Shown here one piece after another: positions 1 through 12,441 of a stretch of DNA of 64,000 nucleotides. Every line of letters starts with the position of its first letter. Within the stretch, counting starts at the first letter, position 1. The position numbers were made by a program, and so were the translations under genes. The stretch covers positions 3,596,001 through 3,660,000 of the forward strand of contig WWBZ02000001.1 in assembly GCA_011503125.2 (NCBI GenBank). Reading direction: 5' to 3'. The DNA comes from Botryosphaeria dothidea (Eukaryota; Ascomycota; Dothideomycetes; Botryosphaeriales; Botryosphaeriaceae). The notes under the pieces were generated by a model. That model was not told the DNA's origin and made no database searches. It was given only the letters and a program-made list of their open reading frames with translations.

Positions 1-1
1 G

Positions 2-583
2 CTCGACGATCTGCAGGATGCGGAAGAGGACCGGCTCGAGCGCGAGAGGAAGGCGCAGCGCCTGGAGCGCCTCCGCCAGGGCCGGCCCGCCGGGAAGCGC
101 GACAAGGACGACTCGCCGCAGGAGATTGAGCGCGAGCGGCAGGAGGACCTCCTCGATGACCAGCAGGATGCTGAGGAGGACAGGCTCGAGCGCGAGTTCC
201 GCGAGCGCTTCCGCCAGGGTCAGGGTCGCGGCCAGGGCGGCCACCAGTCCGCCAAGAAGCGCGACGAGGATGATACCCCCGCTGAGATTGAGCGCGAGCG
301 TCAGGAGGACCTTCTTGATGACCAGCAGGATGCTGAGGAGGACCGTCTGGAGCGTGAGTTCTTCGACCGCCTTCGCCAGGGCCGCCAGGGCCAGCGTCAG
401 GGAAGCAACAATGGCGCACCCGCCAAGAAGATGAAGGGCAGGCGCTTCGACATTAGCAACGCGTTTGATGATGCTGGCAACGCTTTCGAGAATGCCCGCA
501 GCCAGGTCGATGAGCATGCGGACAATGCCGAGGACTCATTCCGCCAGCTGTTCCCCGGCAGGAAGATGCGCCGTGGATACTAA
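2..583 (+). CDS. Charged Glu/Arg/Asp-rich repeat protein, 3' end only
   Basis: The window opens inside this gene; only the last 193 codons are present, ending at TAA 581-583. The protein contains three copies of a charged unit that begins LDD(L/Q)QDAEEDRLERE. The copies start near bases 2, 152 and 314, so the units are 50 and 54 codons long. Between copies are Gly/Gln/Arg-rich linkers and the recurring phrase EIERERQEDL. After the last copy comes a basic stretch (PAKKMKGRR) and a 45-residue tail rich in Phe, Asn and Asp that ends GRKMRRGY. No membrane segment, and no domain that I recognise. The composition suggests alternating charged helices or coiled coil, but the function is unknown. The start and any signal peptide lie outside the window. 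Confidence 0.8.
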   Translation, partial: LDDLQDAEEDRLERERKAQRLERLRQGRPAGKRDKDDSPQEIERERQEDLLDDQQDAEEDRLEREFRERFRQGQGRGQGGHQSAKKRDEDDTPAEIERERQEDLLDDQQDAEEDRLEREFFDRLRQGRQGQRQGSNNGAPAKKMKGRRFDISNAFDDAGNAFENARSQVDEHADNAEDSFRQLFPGRKMRRGY

Positions 584-1466
584 ATTGTATTGCACATCTG
601 ATGGCAATTTGTGAAGCACGGGTTTGATAAGGCAGTATATCCTGGAGGCTGGCGATGGGAAGTTTGGAGGGAATCTTGGGTTCTGCGGCTCCCCTGATGG
701 CAATGTCCCCTCTTTTTACGAGCTATGCCGGCGTTTCCTTTTTCTTTTTCGGATCAAGCAGATTGCGGATAGGTTTCCTCAACACTTAATAAATCTTTCG
801 ACAGATTATTGACTGAAAAATCATGGTCCTTTGTGCGGTACGCAAGAGTTCGAAAATCGTGCGGACGCAAGTGTATTGCCGCTTACCAGAATACGACAGG
901 CCGCTTCGGACTTCGGACCCATCGTGTCGAAGTCCATGAGGTTAGCTTTTTCTATAATTGTTCCCGCTTTGGATAATGTAAAAGGGAAGCCATAAGACCC
1001 GATTTCTCCTGCTTTCAAATGCATGCATGTCAGCTTTCGCTAAGCTACAATAGCCGGGGGCTTGAAGTTAGTTGAATTTGCAAGATTCTGTACGGTTTGC
1101 ATATGGCAAGTCCGTATGAGGAGTTTACATGCATCTAAGGCGCGTGGGAAAATGTTCAGCAAGCTGCCCAAAATCGTGTAAAGATGTCAATCATTCAACT
1201 CTGCCTACTTGAGTAAGTCAAAACGCCAATTTCCCCATACACCCTTACAGCGCCTCCAACAACTTGAAGTCCTCTGTTAAATGGAAAACGAAGCCATACC
1301 AGAGCAGAAGTGACATGAACAGGCAAAGAGCAAAGGCGGCTAGGGAACCCCTCACAGAAAAAGAACAGTAAAAGACCGCGCAAAACAACGGTTGGGCGCC
1401 TTGGCTACAAATGGAAAAAGCAGGGACATGCCAACAACCCTAGATTTTGCATGCAATCACCCCCAG
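584..1466. other. Convergent intergenic region
   Basis: This stretch lies between the stop codons of two converging genes. An AATAAA-like hexamer at about 788-793 is a plausible polyadenylation signal for the left gene. Short frames on both strands have no coding character. I see no RNA gene or repeat. Confidence 0.6.
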
Positions 1467-4400
1467 CTATACCGGCCCAAGCGTCGCCACAGCGATGAAG
1501 CTTCTGCCCGGTCCATAGGTGCCGACAACTTGCTTGTACCCGGGAACACACTCAGAGACGAGCGTGGTGATGAGATCGGTTGGGCGGACAGCAGTTGCGA
1601 GAGTCGTTGTGACGGAAAGCGTCGGCACAGACACGCTGGGCACGGGCGGCAAGGATATTGAAACGCTTGGCAACGAAAGAGAAGAGGGGGATACGCTAGG
1701 TAGAACGGAAATGGTCAAGGATGGGAGAGTTGAAGATGGCGCAGATATGCTGAAAGATGGAAGGGATAAAGAAGGAGATAGAGTAATACTAGGGATGGAA
1801 ATTGAAGGTAACGTGGCGCTTGGAATGGACGAAGAGGGTAAAGTGATGCTGGGAATAGAAATAGAAGGGATTGTCGCAGACGGGAGCGAGATAGAAGGCA
1901 GAGTAGGGTTCGCGATAGACAAAGAGGGTAGAGGGATGCTGGAAATAGAAATAGAAGGTAATGTTATAGACGCGACAGTTGGGAGAGAAACCGAGGGCAG
2001 CTCTACAGAAGAGATCGAGATAGACGGCAATGTCGCAGGCGGTAGAGAAGGCGAGGGCAACTCCACAGAAGGAACTGAAATAGATGACAACGCCGCAGGT
2101 GGCAACCCAGTGGGGACGTTGACGAGCACGACGGTTGTGGAAGCCAGCAGACTAACCATCGTGCCAAATATGCTCGTGAATGGAAGTGACCCGGACGTCT
2201 GGACAATTGTGAGGAAACTGGCCGGCGAGCTGACTGGTGCGCTCGTCACAGATGGCAAAAGCGGGACACCTGATGAAGAGGAGACTGCCGGAGCGGAAAT
2301 TGAAGGTATTACGGGAGCAGAGGACGCAGACGCTATCACGCCCGTTGTACTGGCACTTTCAGAAAGACCTGATGAAGGAGGAGCTGGGGAAGAGCCTACG
2401 TCTGACGGACTTGCGCCTCTTGTCGGTGAAGAGATTGCTGGAAAAGAACCGGGGGTGAACGTAGGTGTCCCAATTACGACCGTTGGGAGATTCGTATCAG
2501 TAGGGATAATAGTAAAAACAGAAGTAGTACTCCGGTCGATACCAGCTGTGCGGGTGGCCATCGATGCAGTAATGGGTGCAGGAAGGCTGGTTGGGGTCAA
2601 GACGTAGATAGTAGGTAGACCCAGCTGCCTTCGTCTCAAAGCAGCAACCCTGTCAAGAGTAACGATGAGCTGCCTTGCTCCTGGTGTGTAACCGGCCGTC
2701 GGGATAAGATCCAGGCCAGAAGGCAGAGGGGGCAAGGTCACTGTGGGAAGGTCTGCGGATATGCTGATTCCTGCTCCAAGCGACGCCCCGACGGTAGCCG
2801 TCAATGTAACGTCAATGCCAATGGGTAGCGAAGCAGCCAACGAAGAAAGCTCACTAATCTCTGTGCCGATAGCTGTGGTGAGCGGGAGCTCCAGGGATGT
2901 GGGTAAGCTGGTCGAGGGTAAGCTCACTTGCGGAGTACTAATAGCGGGTAAAGAGACTGTGGGTATCGATACGGATGGCAAAGCGGTCGACAAACTGTTG
3001 CTGACGCTCGGAAGGGTTGGGAGAGCCGTCGGTACATTGGGCAGAGTGAGCAGTGTTGTAGGCACCGATAAGGGCGAAATTGACAAGCTCGAAGGGAGAT
3101 TAAGGCTCGTTGGTAGGCTGAGGCTTGTGGAGAGATTGGTGCTCGTCGGTAGGTTGAGGCTAGTTGGTAGACTAAGGACCGTTGGCAAGTTGAGGCTTGT
3201 AGAAAGATCAATGCTCGTGGGAACATTGATGCTTGTTGGTAGACTAAGATCTGTAGGAAGGTTTACGGTTGTTGGTATACTAAGATCTATACCCGTCGGT
3301 AAACCAAGGATGGTAGGTAGATTTAGACTGGTAGGGAGGCTAAGGACGGCAGGAAGGCTAATGTCCGTCGGTAGACTAACACCGGTAGGCAGATTAAGGC
3401 TCGTAGGGAGACTGATGGCGGTGGAAATACCAAGATCCGTTACGAGACTAAGGCTTGGAAGATTCAAGCTCGTTGGGAGGCTAATGCCTGTAATTTCAGT
3501 CGGGACGACCGGAGAAGACAGCACCACGCTAGGCAGCGAAAGTGATAGAGTCGGGAGACCAATGCTTGGACTGCTTACGCCACTTGGGATGAGCGAAGAC
3601 GGAATTGCAACGCTGGGCAGTGAGAGTGATAGCGATGAAAGACTAATGCTCGGAAGGTCTACCCCGGTTGGGATGGATAGTGATGGCAGCTCGAGGCTCG
3701 GTAACGATAGAGTTGGAAGATCGATAGTTGAGAAGCTTATGCCGGTTGGGATAACAGATGAAGACAACCCAAGACTTGGTAGCGACGGAGAAAAGGTCGG
3801 AAGATCGATGCTCGATAGACTCACTTCTGTTTGGATGGACAGAGACAGGAGTGAAGGCAGAGCAATTGTAGGCAAACCAGGAAAGGTCGGTGGCAACGAC
3901 GAAGTCTCTGCGGAAAGTCCGCTTGGAAGAAGGCTTGGCGATGTCGGAATAGCTAGAGAAGACAATGAAGGTACTGCCAGGGAGGACACATCAAGGCTAG
4001 GAATGGGACTGAGGGAAGGTGGTGGAAGCAGCGTCGGAAACTCCCAGTTAGATGCACTCTGGGCCGTAAACTTTGGCTCGGAGGCCAGAACCGTCGGCGG
4101 CATACTGATGCTGAGCGAGGGAACGCTGACCGGCGGAATTGTAATTGATATAGAAGATAAAGAGACCGCTGGTAGACTCAGGGAGACAGATGGCATGGAA
4201 AGGGATGGGAGACTTAAGGATGCGGTTGGCAGATCGGTCAAGAGGCTCGAGGGCAAATCCGTACTCAGGGGCAAGTCTGACGAGCTCAACGAAGGTAGTG
4301 CCGAAGTCGAAAAAGAAATATCCGGAAAGCTGATCGAATTCAGTGCGATTGTTGGTGGAGAATTCGCAGGCGTGCTGGCTGAGGGCAATGCTAGCGTGGA

Positions 4401-7157
4401 AATAGACACGTCAGACAGACTCAGTGACGGTGCTCCAGCGGGCAACGGCAAAGAGATACCTGAAGACAGGCTCAAGGATGGTATGGTAGCGCTCGAAAAT
4501 ACGAGAGAAGGGAGCTCCGTTAGGAGTAAATAGCTAGTCTCGCTAACAGATGGCACCGCAATCGTTGGGATAGAAACTTCGGGTACGCTCAACGAGGACG
4601 GCGTGGCCGGAAACCCAAAGGATCCGCTGGAGGCTGGGCTCGATGATGGCAAATTTGCGCTCTGTAAAGTCAAGGAGGAAAAGTCCGTTTGAATAGAGAT
4701 GTCGGGCAAGCTCAAAGAGAACAATGCCGTTGGCGGCTGCACAGAAATACCGAATGGCGTGCTCAAAGATAACACGGTTAAGGACGGTACGCTTAAAGAG
4801 GGAAGTTCGATGCTCGAGAAAGGGATTGATGCGATCCCTGTCGAAATTGAGAAGCTCGGTGCACTCAATGAAGGTAATTCAAGCGTTGGACGAGGTATGC
4901 TGGGTAAGTAAAGTGAAGGAACGTTTGTCAGGAGCGACAAGCTCAACAAAGGTAACGCGAGCGTTGGGAGAGATATACTGGGCAAGGAAAACGGAGGGAT
5001 TTCCGTTGCGAGAGACAAGCTGGGTAAGCTTGACAAAGGTAGTGCAAGCGTGGGAACAGAAAAACTGGGTAAGGTCAACGAGGCTGGTGCAGTAGGCAGC
5101 AGAGATCCCGCATCGCTACCGCTCGCACCACCAGTTCCAGTGATTCCAGGCAATGCAGTCGGGAAAGTTAGGCTCAGCGTCAGCCCAACGCCCAATGTCG
5201 GCACCGCAGCACTCGGAATGAGCACAGCGGCGATCTTGCTCGGATCGACGACGAGGTCCGTTGACTGGGTGTAACACTGGCAATTGTTCTGGTTGGTGAG
5301 ATCGAGATTGATACCGGCGCCCGCGTAGCCGAGGAGCACGCAAGTGCCCAGGCAGAGGCCGATGTCATCGCCGCCGCTGCCAAAGAGGCGCGGGACGGCG
5401 AGTCGCAGGCCGATGCTGACGCCGCAGCGGATCTGGAAGGTCAGGCCACCAACGGTGACGATTTTGCCGTCATCTGCTGGGCAGAAGAAAGAGGGAGGCG
5501 TGGCATCGGGAGCACCTGGAGCGGTTCCGGATGGGACGACGACGGAAGAGAGGCCGGAGGTAGGAACGGAGATAATTGTCGGGGCAGACGCGCCGGGGGT
5601 CTGGACAGAGGAGAGAACCACGGATGGAATTAAGACAGCGGGAGTCTGCGCTGAAGAGAGAGCCGCGGATGGGACAGAGAATCCAGGAGTCTGGAGCGAG
5701 AGAGACGCAGACGGGATGGATACGGTGGGGATCTGAACTGAAGAGAGGGCCACAGATGGGACCGAGACTACAGGGCTCTGAATTGACGGAGATGCAGACG
5801 GAATAGAGACAGCGGGAGTCTGAAGCGAAATAGATGCGGGTGGGACAGAGGCAGCAGGAGTTTGAACTGACAGAAAACCAGATGGGATGGATATGGCTGG
5901 AGTCTGGAGCGAAAAAGACGCGGATGGGACAGAGACGGCGGGAGACTGCAACGATAGAGAAGTAGATGAAATCTCGGGAGTTTGAATAGAGAGAGTAATG
6001 GAAGAGATGCTGAATGATGGAACTGATATCGAGGGTGATTGAATAGAGAGGGAGATTGATGGAAGTGCGGCAGAAGGGATAATGCCTGATGCCACGGAAG
6101 TTGAGACGCTAAGTGCTAGAGCAGAAGTAGGCGCCGAGAGGCCCCCCAATGTGGACGACTGGGTTGGAATAACAGGTGTTGAAATGGTGAGGGCTGGGGG
6201 AACAATTGATATTCCTGCCAAGGAGCCAACAGACGATGATGCGCCAACAGGTAGCAGCACCAGTGTGGAGGACGGCAGAAGGCTGGCGGACGAAACAGAG
6301 GCGGAAAACGTAGGAGACGCGATGGAAACGCTTGCGCTGGCGCTGGCGGATGCTTGCACAGTCACAGCAGCCGAAGCACTAACGGCTATCGGGACAGCGG
6401 GGGTAGTTATGCTCGCGGGGCGGACAGTTGAGCTCGACGGAGTGGACGTAAGGACGATCGAGGGAATAGCTATTTGCCTTTTTTCAAGAGCTGGTGCGGA
6501 CGGAAACTGGACTAGAGTTTCTAGACCGATGAGCGTGCTGGGGAAGATCGACGCGAACACACTAGTAGGCTTGGGGACGGATGGAACGCCGATACACTTG
6601 TCAACAACACCCAGCCTAGTTGCAGCGCATGCGATCATCCCATTAGCCGTCAGCGGCATGATTTGAAGGCACTCTTTAAATGCATCCAGTCTGCGGTCTG
6701 GTCAGCGATTCTGTTGAACTCCTGCAAGATCGGAGCTACTTACGTCTCAGAGTAACAGAGATTGAGAGCCGCGTTAGCCGGACCGCAAGCAGTAAGGTCT
6801 AGTGGATTGTTCGAACTTTGGCATATCTGCTGGGTTGTATACCTCTGTTCGCATATCGTTGTGAGGATACATTGAGAGCGGATTCCGAGGTCGGGAACAC
6901 AGTTGCTATCATCTGTGGGGCAGGTGGTGCTGATCGACTGTTTCGCCCAAAAAAAAATTAGTACATCACTGAGAGAGCTTGGAGATGATACTAACTGCTA
7001 ACAATGTCCCAATTTCGCCAACTAGCGTGGTATCCCATTTCTCTGCCTCGCCTGGAGCACGTCTTGCCAAGAGAAAGTCTTCTGGCAGCAATGCACCACT
7101 TGCTGGGATAACCGAAGAAAGAAAATAAACGGCCGTCAAGAACGTAGAGTAATACAT
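1467..7157 (-). CDS. Giant secreted Ser/Pro/Leu-rich repeat protein
   Basis: Three exons on the minus strand: 7157-6996, 6937-6744 and 6690-1467, joined by introns of 58 and 53 bases with GTTAGT and GTAAGT donors. Frame is kept at both joins, giving about 1,859 residues. Residues 1-22 form a signal peptide (MYYSTFLTAVYFLSSVIPAS). Residues 55-155 form a Cys-rich domain that spans both introns. A second Cys-rich block near residues 520-595 starts FFCPADDGK and has C..C..CQC spacing, loosely like a PAN/apple domain. Everything else is low-complexity Ser, Pro, Leu, Ile and Thr. It includes a run of about 15-17-residue units of the form SLQTPAVSIPSAS (plus-strand 5570-5990) and a run of about 7-residue LPTSLNL units (3060-3450). 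No GPI signal is visible; the tail ends SFIAVATLGPV. It is probably a cell-wall or extracellular adhesin-like protein, by inference from composition. Confidence 0.78.
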
Positions 7158-8982
7158 CTTGTCCGTGTAACGAGCAGTGATAATCCCAGCAAAGACCGAG
7201 AAATGAGGAAGTCACTGCAGCAACTTGATGACGGGGCAACGATGCTGCGGTTCCATAGTTATATCCTCACTCGAAGCACGCAATCATATGGAAGGAATGC
7301 GAGTCTTTGTGGTGCATTTGACTTGGCGTTGTTCAGAATGAGGGTGGCCACTGATAATCTGATCTGTAGCTGGTTAACTGAAGATTGCCAATACGGACGC
7401 ACTCCGAAGCGTCTGGGCGTCCGCTAAAGAAAACAAGATTGAACGGAAACCAAGATTTCTCATTGTACTTGACATTCTCGTTGCAAGTCACAACAGACTT
7501 CAGTTGGCCTAGCCAATGAGAATTGAAGAGGAATGAGGCTGATGACAATTTTGGAAGTGGCATAACACTCGAACCGGGAGGAAAGCAACAGTACTAACGG
7601 ACTCGAGATTAGAGATCATGGGAGCTAAAGTTGCACCTGCCAATGTTGAGCTTTGGAGAAGTCCATAAGCTCAAGCTGTTAGCTTTGTCTCTGGTCTCTG
7701 TATCTTATCCATGGCCTGCAGCCAATGGAGTACACACTGTCACTGCCCCAAAAAAGGTTTGAATCCCATTGATGACAATGAGCATCCCCTATCAGTAGGC
7801 AAACTCTCACAACACACCGGAGGCCGCTCCAGACGTTTTGGAAATCGACGCCGAGCCACTGCGAATAGACGAGCAAAGGGGTTTACTCGGCATCAGCATG
7901 CGAGTATTCAACCAATGGAAAGGAGGCACCTGTGTACAAGGTACCACCAAACGGTAATGTTTCAGAGAAGAACTTGGGGGATCGAGATCCATAGTGCGAC
8001 CTTAGATCCTGGTGTGGAACAGCGTGAGAAGAAGCACAGCAACAAATTTACGCTGCGACGCATCTCGCCCAGGTCCTCATATATATTTTCGTCAGTGCCT
8101 CGGATAGAGACGGTAGAATCAAGAAATCTGAGGGTTTACTTTGGGACGAGAACCAGTTACACAGAGTCCAGCGTTAAGCCGCGGGCAGTGAAGAGGAGGC
8201 AGTGGACGATGGCGAGACTGGCTGCCCTATGGACCCATCGGTCGATGCTTATTGATCCTTCGACTGGCTGTGAATGGAATGCAGGACGTGAAGACTGATG
8301 GGTTGTACAGAGGCCGTATCGGTAGGGACCGAAGCGAGGGGGGGTACTGCATATGGTCACACAATAACGGGGTGGATTCTATACACGTTCGCCTGTGTTT
8401 TCCTTGCAAAGTCACTCAAGCTGGATCGAGCCGTACACGCCACTTCCAGGAATTGCAGAAACTCCGTGACTGGCTAACGAGCAGGCGATTGTGGTAGCCG
8501 TTCACCAGCTTGCATGTGGGTTACGGGAGAAGACGGACGGACTCTAGCTGACGTCGTAGAGGAAGGCGCACATTGTTTTAAAGTTCGGCAATGGCAGGCA
8601 AGCCCCGTTCGGCTCCGATCTTTTTGAGAATGGATGATGCTGACGCTGATGCTAACGCGGGGGGCGAGACCGAAGACTGACGAGTCATGCACCAAGGCGG
8701 AGAGGGCCGGTGACGGTGGAGACCCCATGGGCGACGTGGCGATGGAGCGTGTGGCTTGCGGGCGTGACCGGCAGAGAGCGTCGAGAGGGTCGAGAGGGTC
8801 GAGGAGCCGTCGGTGCGCGGCTGTCGGCGCAGGGAGAATAGTAATCCCGGCTGTGCCGAGGTACTTACCCGATTCATGGCATCATCGAGCCGATACGTAC
8901 TTTAACTGTCGCCGTTCTCCACGATGCTCTTCTCGCCCCTCTCCCCAGCAGTCCCTCTCCTCGCTACCCCATATCCACCAGC
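7158..8982. other. Gene-poor region with minus-strand coding remnants
   Basis: Minus-strand fragments between about 8172 and 7333 look coding but do not join into one frame. They include a hydrophobic leader near 8070 (MRRSVNLLLCFF in one frame, KFVAVLLLTLFH in another), a stretch reading KFFSETLPFGGTLYTGASF near 7970, and a piece with VVTCNENVKYNEKSWFPF near 7450. Frame shifts and stops separate them, and the apparent introns would be too short (22-28 bases). This is most likely a decayed secreted-protein gene, or a gene I cannot model. The part from 8500 to 8982 is the acyl-CoA oxidase promoter and holds nothing else that I recognise. Confidence 0.4.
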
Positions 8983-11208
8983 ATGGCCCCCATAGTACCC
9001 ACTCCCGACTGGGTCAAGGCCCTCAAGCCCTCTGGTCCCCAAGGCCACGAGCTTCTCGCCAAGGAGCGCGCCCAGAGCAACATCCCCGTCGAGAAGCTCT
9101 CCGAGTTCCTCTTCACCAAGGAGGCCCTCGAGCGCAAGAAGAGAGTCCTGAAGGTCCTCGAGTCCGAGAAGGTCTTCGATAAGTCGCAGAACTACTTCCA
9201 GGGCCGCATTGACCGCATTGAGACATCCTTGGCAAGGGCTAAGAGACTGCGCCAGCTCACTGTCAAGCATGGCTGGACTGAGGATGACTTCCGCTGCGCT
9301 ACCGACCTAATCAGCGAGCCCACCCCGTATGGTCTTCACGAGAGCATGTTCCTGGTAATTCCCGCTCATTCCGCCCTTGACTCCTTCTGCTGATGTCCTT
9401 CCAGGTCACTCTCCGCGACCAGAGCACTCCCGAGCAGCGCAAGCTATTCTACGAGAAGGCCGCCAACTACGAATACATGGGATGTTATGCACAGACTGAG
9501 CTGGGCCACGGCTCTAACGTGCGGGGTCTCGAGACCCTGGCTATCTGGAGCCCCGAGGACAAATCTTTCATCATCCACTCCCCACACTTGACCGCTGCGA
9601 AGTGGTGGATTGGCTCGCTGGGCCGCACTGCCAACCACGCCGTGGTCATGGCTCAGCTGGTCATCAACAACAAGCCATATGGCCCGCATCCCTTCGTTGT
9701 CCCCATCCGGGACCTCAAGACGCACCAGCCGCTTCCGAACATCCACATCGGCGATATCGGACCCAAGTTCGGCTACAAGTGAGCATCCCTGCAGATACCC
9801 TTGCTGTTACCCGGAAAGGCAACCACTGACGTCTACCACTCACAGCACCATGGACAATGGTTTCCTGCTCTTCAACAAGGTCAAGGTCCCCCACATCAAC
9901 ATGCTCGCGAGGTTCTCCAAGGTCGACCCCAACACCGGCAAATACATTCGTCCCGAGAGACCCGCCTTGGTCTACGGTACCCTGACATGGGTCCGAAGCA
10001 ACATTGTCATGCAAGCCGGTAGCACCCTCGCACGTGGTGTCACCATTGCTACAAGATATTGTGCCGTCCGGAGACAGTTCCAGGACAAGGATGCGACGGA
10101 CAAGAAGAGCGGCGAGACTCAGGTCCTCGACTACACAATGGTGCAGATCCGTATCTTGACACTGCTGGCTGCCACTTTCGCTCTCCATTTCACCGGCAAG
10201 AGTATGATGGCACTGTACTCGGAGAACCAGAAGCGGATGAACCAAGATGTTGGGAAGATGGGCAGCACAGAGCGCGGTGCTGGTCCCGAGGAGACACACT
10301 CCGGCAGTGACCTGCTTGCTGATCTCCACGCCACATCTTGCGGCTTGAAGTCGCTGGCCAGTTCCACTGCAGCTGAAGGTCTGGAGGTGTGCCGCCGTGC
10401 ATGCGGTGGTCATGGATACAGTGACTTCTCCGGCATTGGAAGGTGGTACTCGGATTACCTTCCCACCGTGACTTGGGAGGGCGACAACTACATGATCACC
10501 CAGCAGGTCGCGCGTTACCTCTTGAAGTCTGCTCGCAGCGTTCTCAACGGTGACAAGCCTACCAACGACACCACCACCATCCTCAAGACCTTCCTCGACA
10601 AGTCCGACATGGGCGCAGCATTCGATGTGCTCAGCAAGGACGAGGACATCGTTGCTGCATTCGCCTGGCGTGCTGCGTTCCTCACCTTCGAGGCGCTTAA
10701 GCACCGTGATGAGCAGAAGAAGGCGTGGAACGATCTTCTCGTCGACTTCTACCGCCTCAGTAAGGCGCACTCCCAGTACCTGGTGGTCAAGAACTTCTAC
10801 GAGTCCATCCAGGCCTCCGAATTCAACCGCGAGCTCGACCCTGAGACGCAGACTTTGATGTACAAGCTCTTCCGTCTCTACGCCCTCCACACTCTCGAGA
10901 GCGAGGCTTCCGAATTCTACACCTCCAGCGCTGTCACCGTCCGCCAGATCCAGCTCGCCCGCACCAGCGCCGTCATGAAGTTGCTCGCCGAGATCCGGCC
11001 GCACGCTGTGCGTCTCGTCGATTCTTGGGACTTCCCTGACTGGCAGCTCGACAGCAGTCTGGGCCGCGCGGATGGGAAGGTGTATGAGGACATGTTCCAC
11101 CGCGCCAGCGAGCTGAATCCGCTGAACAGCATCACTTTCGACCCGTACCCGGAGAGCCCGGTGCTGTTCAAGGAGAATAAGAGCCAGGAGTTCAAGGCCA
11201 AGCTGTAA
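8983..11208 (+). CDS. Acyl-CoA oxidase, peroxisomal
   Basis: Exons 8983-9354, 9405-9778 and 9846-11208 join in frame to 702 residues, the usual length for fungal acyl-CoA oxidases (POX/ACOX family). The enzyme makes trans-2-enoyl-CoA with an FAD cofactor and passes electrons to oxygen, the first step of peroxisomal beta-oxidation. Visible motifs are the flavin and substrate region YAQTELGHGSNVRGLETLA, CRRACGGHGYSDFSGIG, and TWEGDNYMITQQ, whose Glu (about residue 460) is the family's catalytic base. The last three residues are AKL, a type-1 peroxisomal targeting signal. The start is the first ATG after a pyrimidine-rich leader, in the context CAGCATGG. Intron donors are GTAATT and GTGAGC. Nothing looks broken. 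Confidence 0.95.
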
Positions 11209-12441
11209 AATTTTCTGAACATTTTTCGTGATGATATGTATAATTTTTGGAGTACAGCCTTTTGACCTATTCTACCATTTGTGCAGGTTGGCATTTTGTC
11301 GTTATTCTTGGGAGCGTAGAAATGATGAATCATAGAGAATAGAGTCAAGATCTCCTGTCCACATCAACACCTCTTGCATGTGCTTCTCTTTTTGCGTTTT
11401 TTCTGCCTCAATCCCTATCCCTGCGCTGTGTCGTGCGGTTTCCTGACATGTGAAGATGACCTCACACCGGCCACCTTGCTGTCCGCGTGCAATCTTATCT
11501 CTTCATCAACATTCCGAAATCGGCCCTTCTGTTTCCCCCACGCGCGCATGTGAATTTGTCTGAGCGCTGCCACCATAATCAACGGCTTTTCTCCCGTGTG
11601 CTCTTTCTTTTGCTCGACGCATGACGGGCGGACGGACGATGGTGTTTCAGCCTCTCAGCCTTGTGGCTGGCGTGGTGGATGATGGCTGCGCCGCGCGGAC
11701 AGGCGGAGCTAGGCGCCAAGGCTGCCAAGGAGATGCAGAAGTAAGACACGTTGAAATGCTGCCGTTGCTGATCATTGCTACGTGGATCAGGTTGATACGA
11801 TGAAAGAAAGCTCGCTGCTGCAGCCTGGTGTTGCTGCCTTGCCGCCGAGGCGAGCGGTTACATACAAAGTACACTGCGCCGAGCTTGATGACTTGAGTTG
11901 TCTCTTTCAGACCTCCAAACATTTCCTTTCGATCTCGACCCTTTGCCTTGGTTCACTTTTGGTCATCCGATGAGCTTTGGTAGCTATGGGAGTAGTATTT
12001 TGCGTGCTTACATTCTCCCTTCTTTCTCAGCATTGCGGTGTCGGCGCCATTATGTCTTGTGCTTCTTTGCATCTCTGGAATTAACTTCAGCTCAGCGGTC
12101 AAGACTGCATTGCACAGTCATATTCTGACCAGAATTCAGCAGCTTGAAACTCTACAGGCTCGGCAATCTGTGACGTGATGAAAAGGATCAAAAACTTCCA
12201 AAATGAGACGCAATTCCTTGACGAAGCGGACGAGCAATTATCCACAGACGAATCGTGCGACTGTTCCACATGCGACGTTTCCATCTGAGGTGGTGGTGCT
12301 TTCTGCTTTACTTGTGGAAGTCCCGTCATCGATCACAGGACAGTATCCCGATATCCCATCAATAGGTCAAACTTTAATCTCACATTGTTCCGGAGCTAAC
12401 TTTTCACCGGAGAATCTACCAACAAGCACATCTATGATCCC
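11209..12441. other. Intergenic region before the HET pseudogene
   Basis: It holds the 3' untranslated region of the acyl-CoA oxidase gene and about 1 kb of more AT-rich DNA leading into the decayed HET gene. Short frames on both strands have no recognisable product. No RNA gene or repeat was seen. Confidence 0.5.

Noticed and set aside
2743..4533. Plus-strand open frame of 596 codons
   Set aside because: Antisense to the repeat exon of the giant secreted protein. It is a low-complexity mirror of the repeats, without a signal peptide or domain.
7756..7766. GGTTTGAATCC, similar to a tRNA T-loop
   Set aside because: No acceptor stem, D-arm or anticodon arm can be folded around it.
7876..7903. 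Apparent 28-base intron on the minus strand
   Set aside because: Too short for fungal splicing; better explained as decay.
7711..8298. Plus-strand open frame of 195 codons
   Set aside because: No domain or signal; the opposite strand carries the more protein-like pieces.
9715..11100. Minus-strand open frame of 461 codons
   Set aside because: Lies exactly antisense to the acyl-CoA oxidase exon 3; GC-biased codons leave the opposite strand open.
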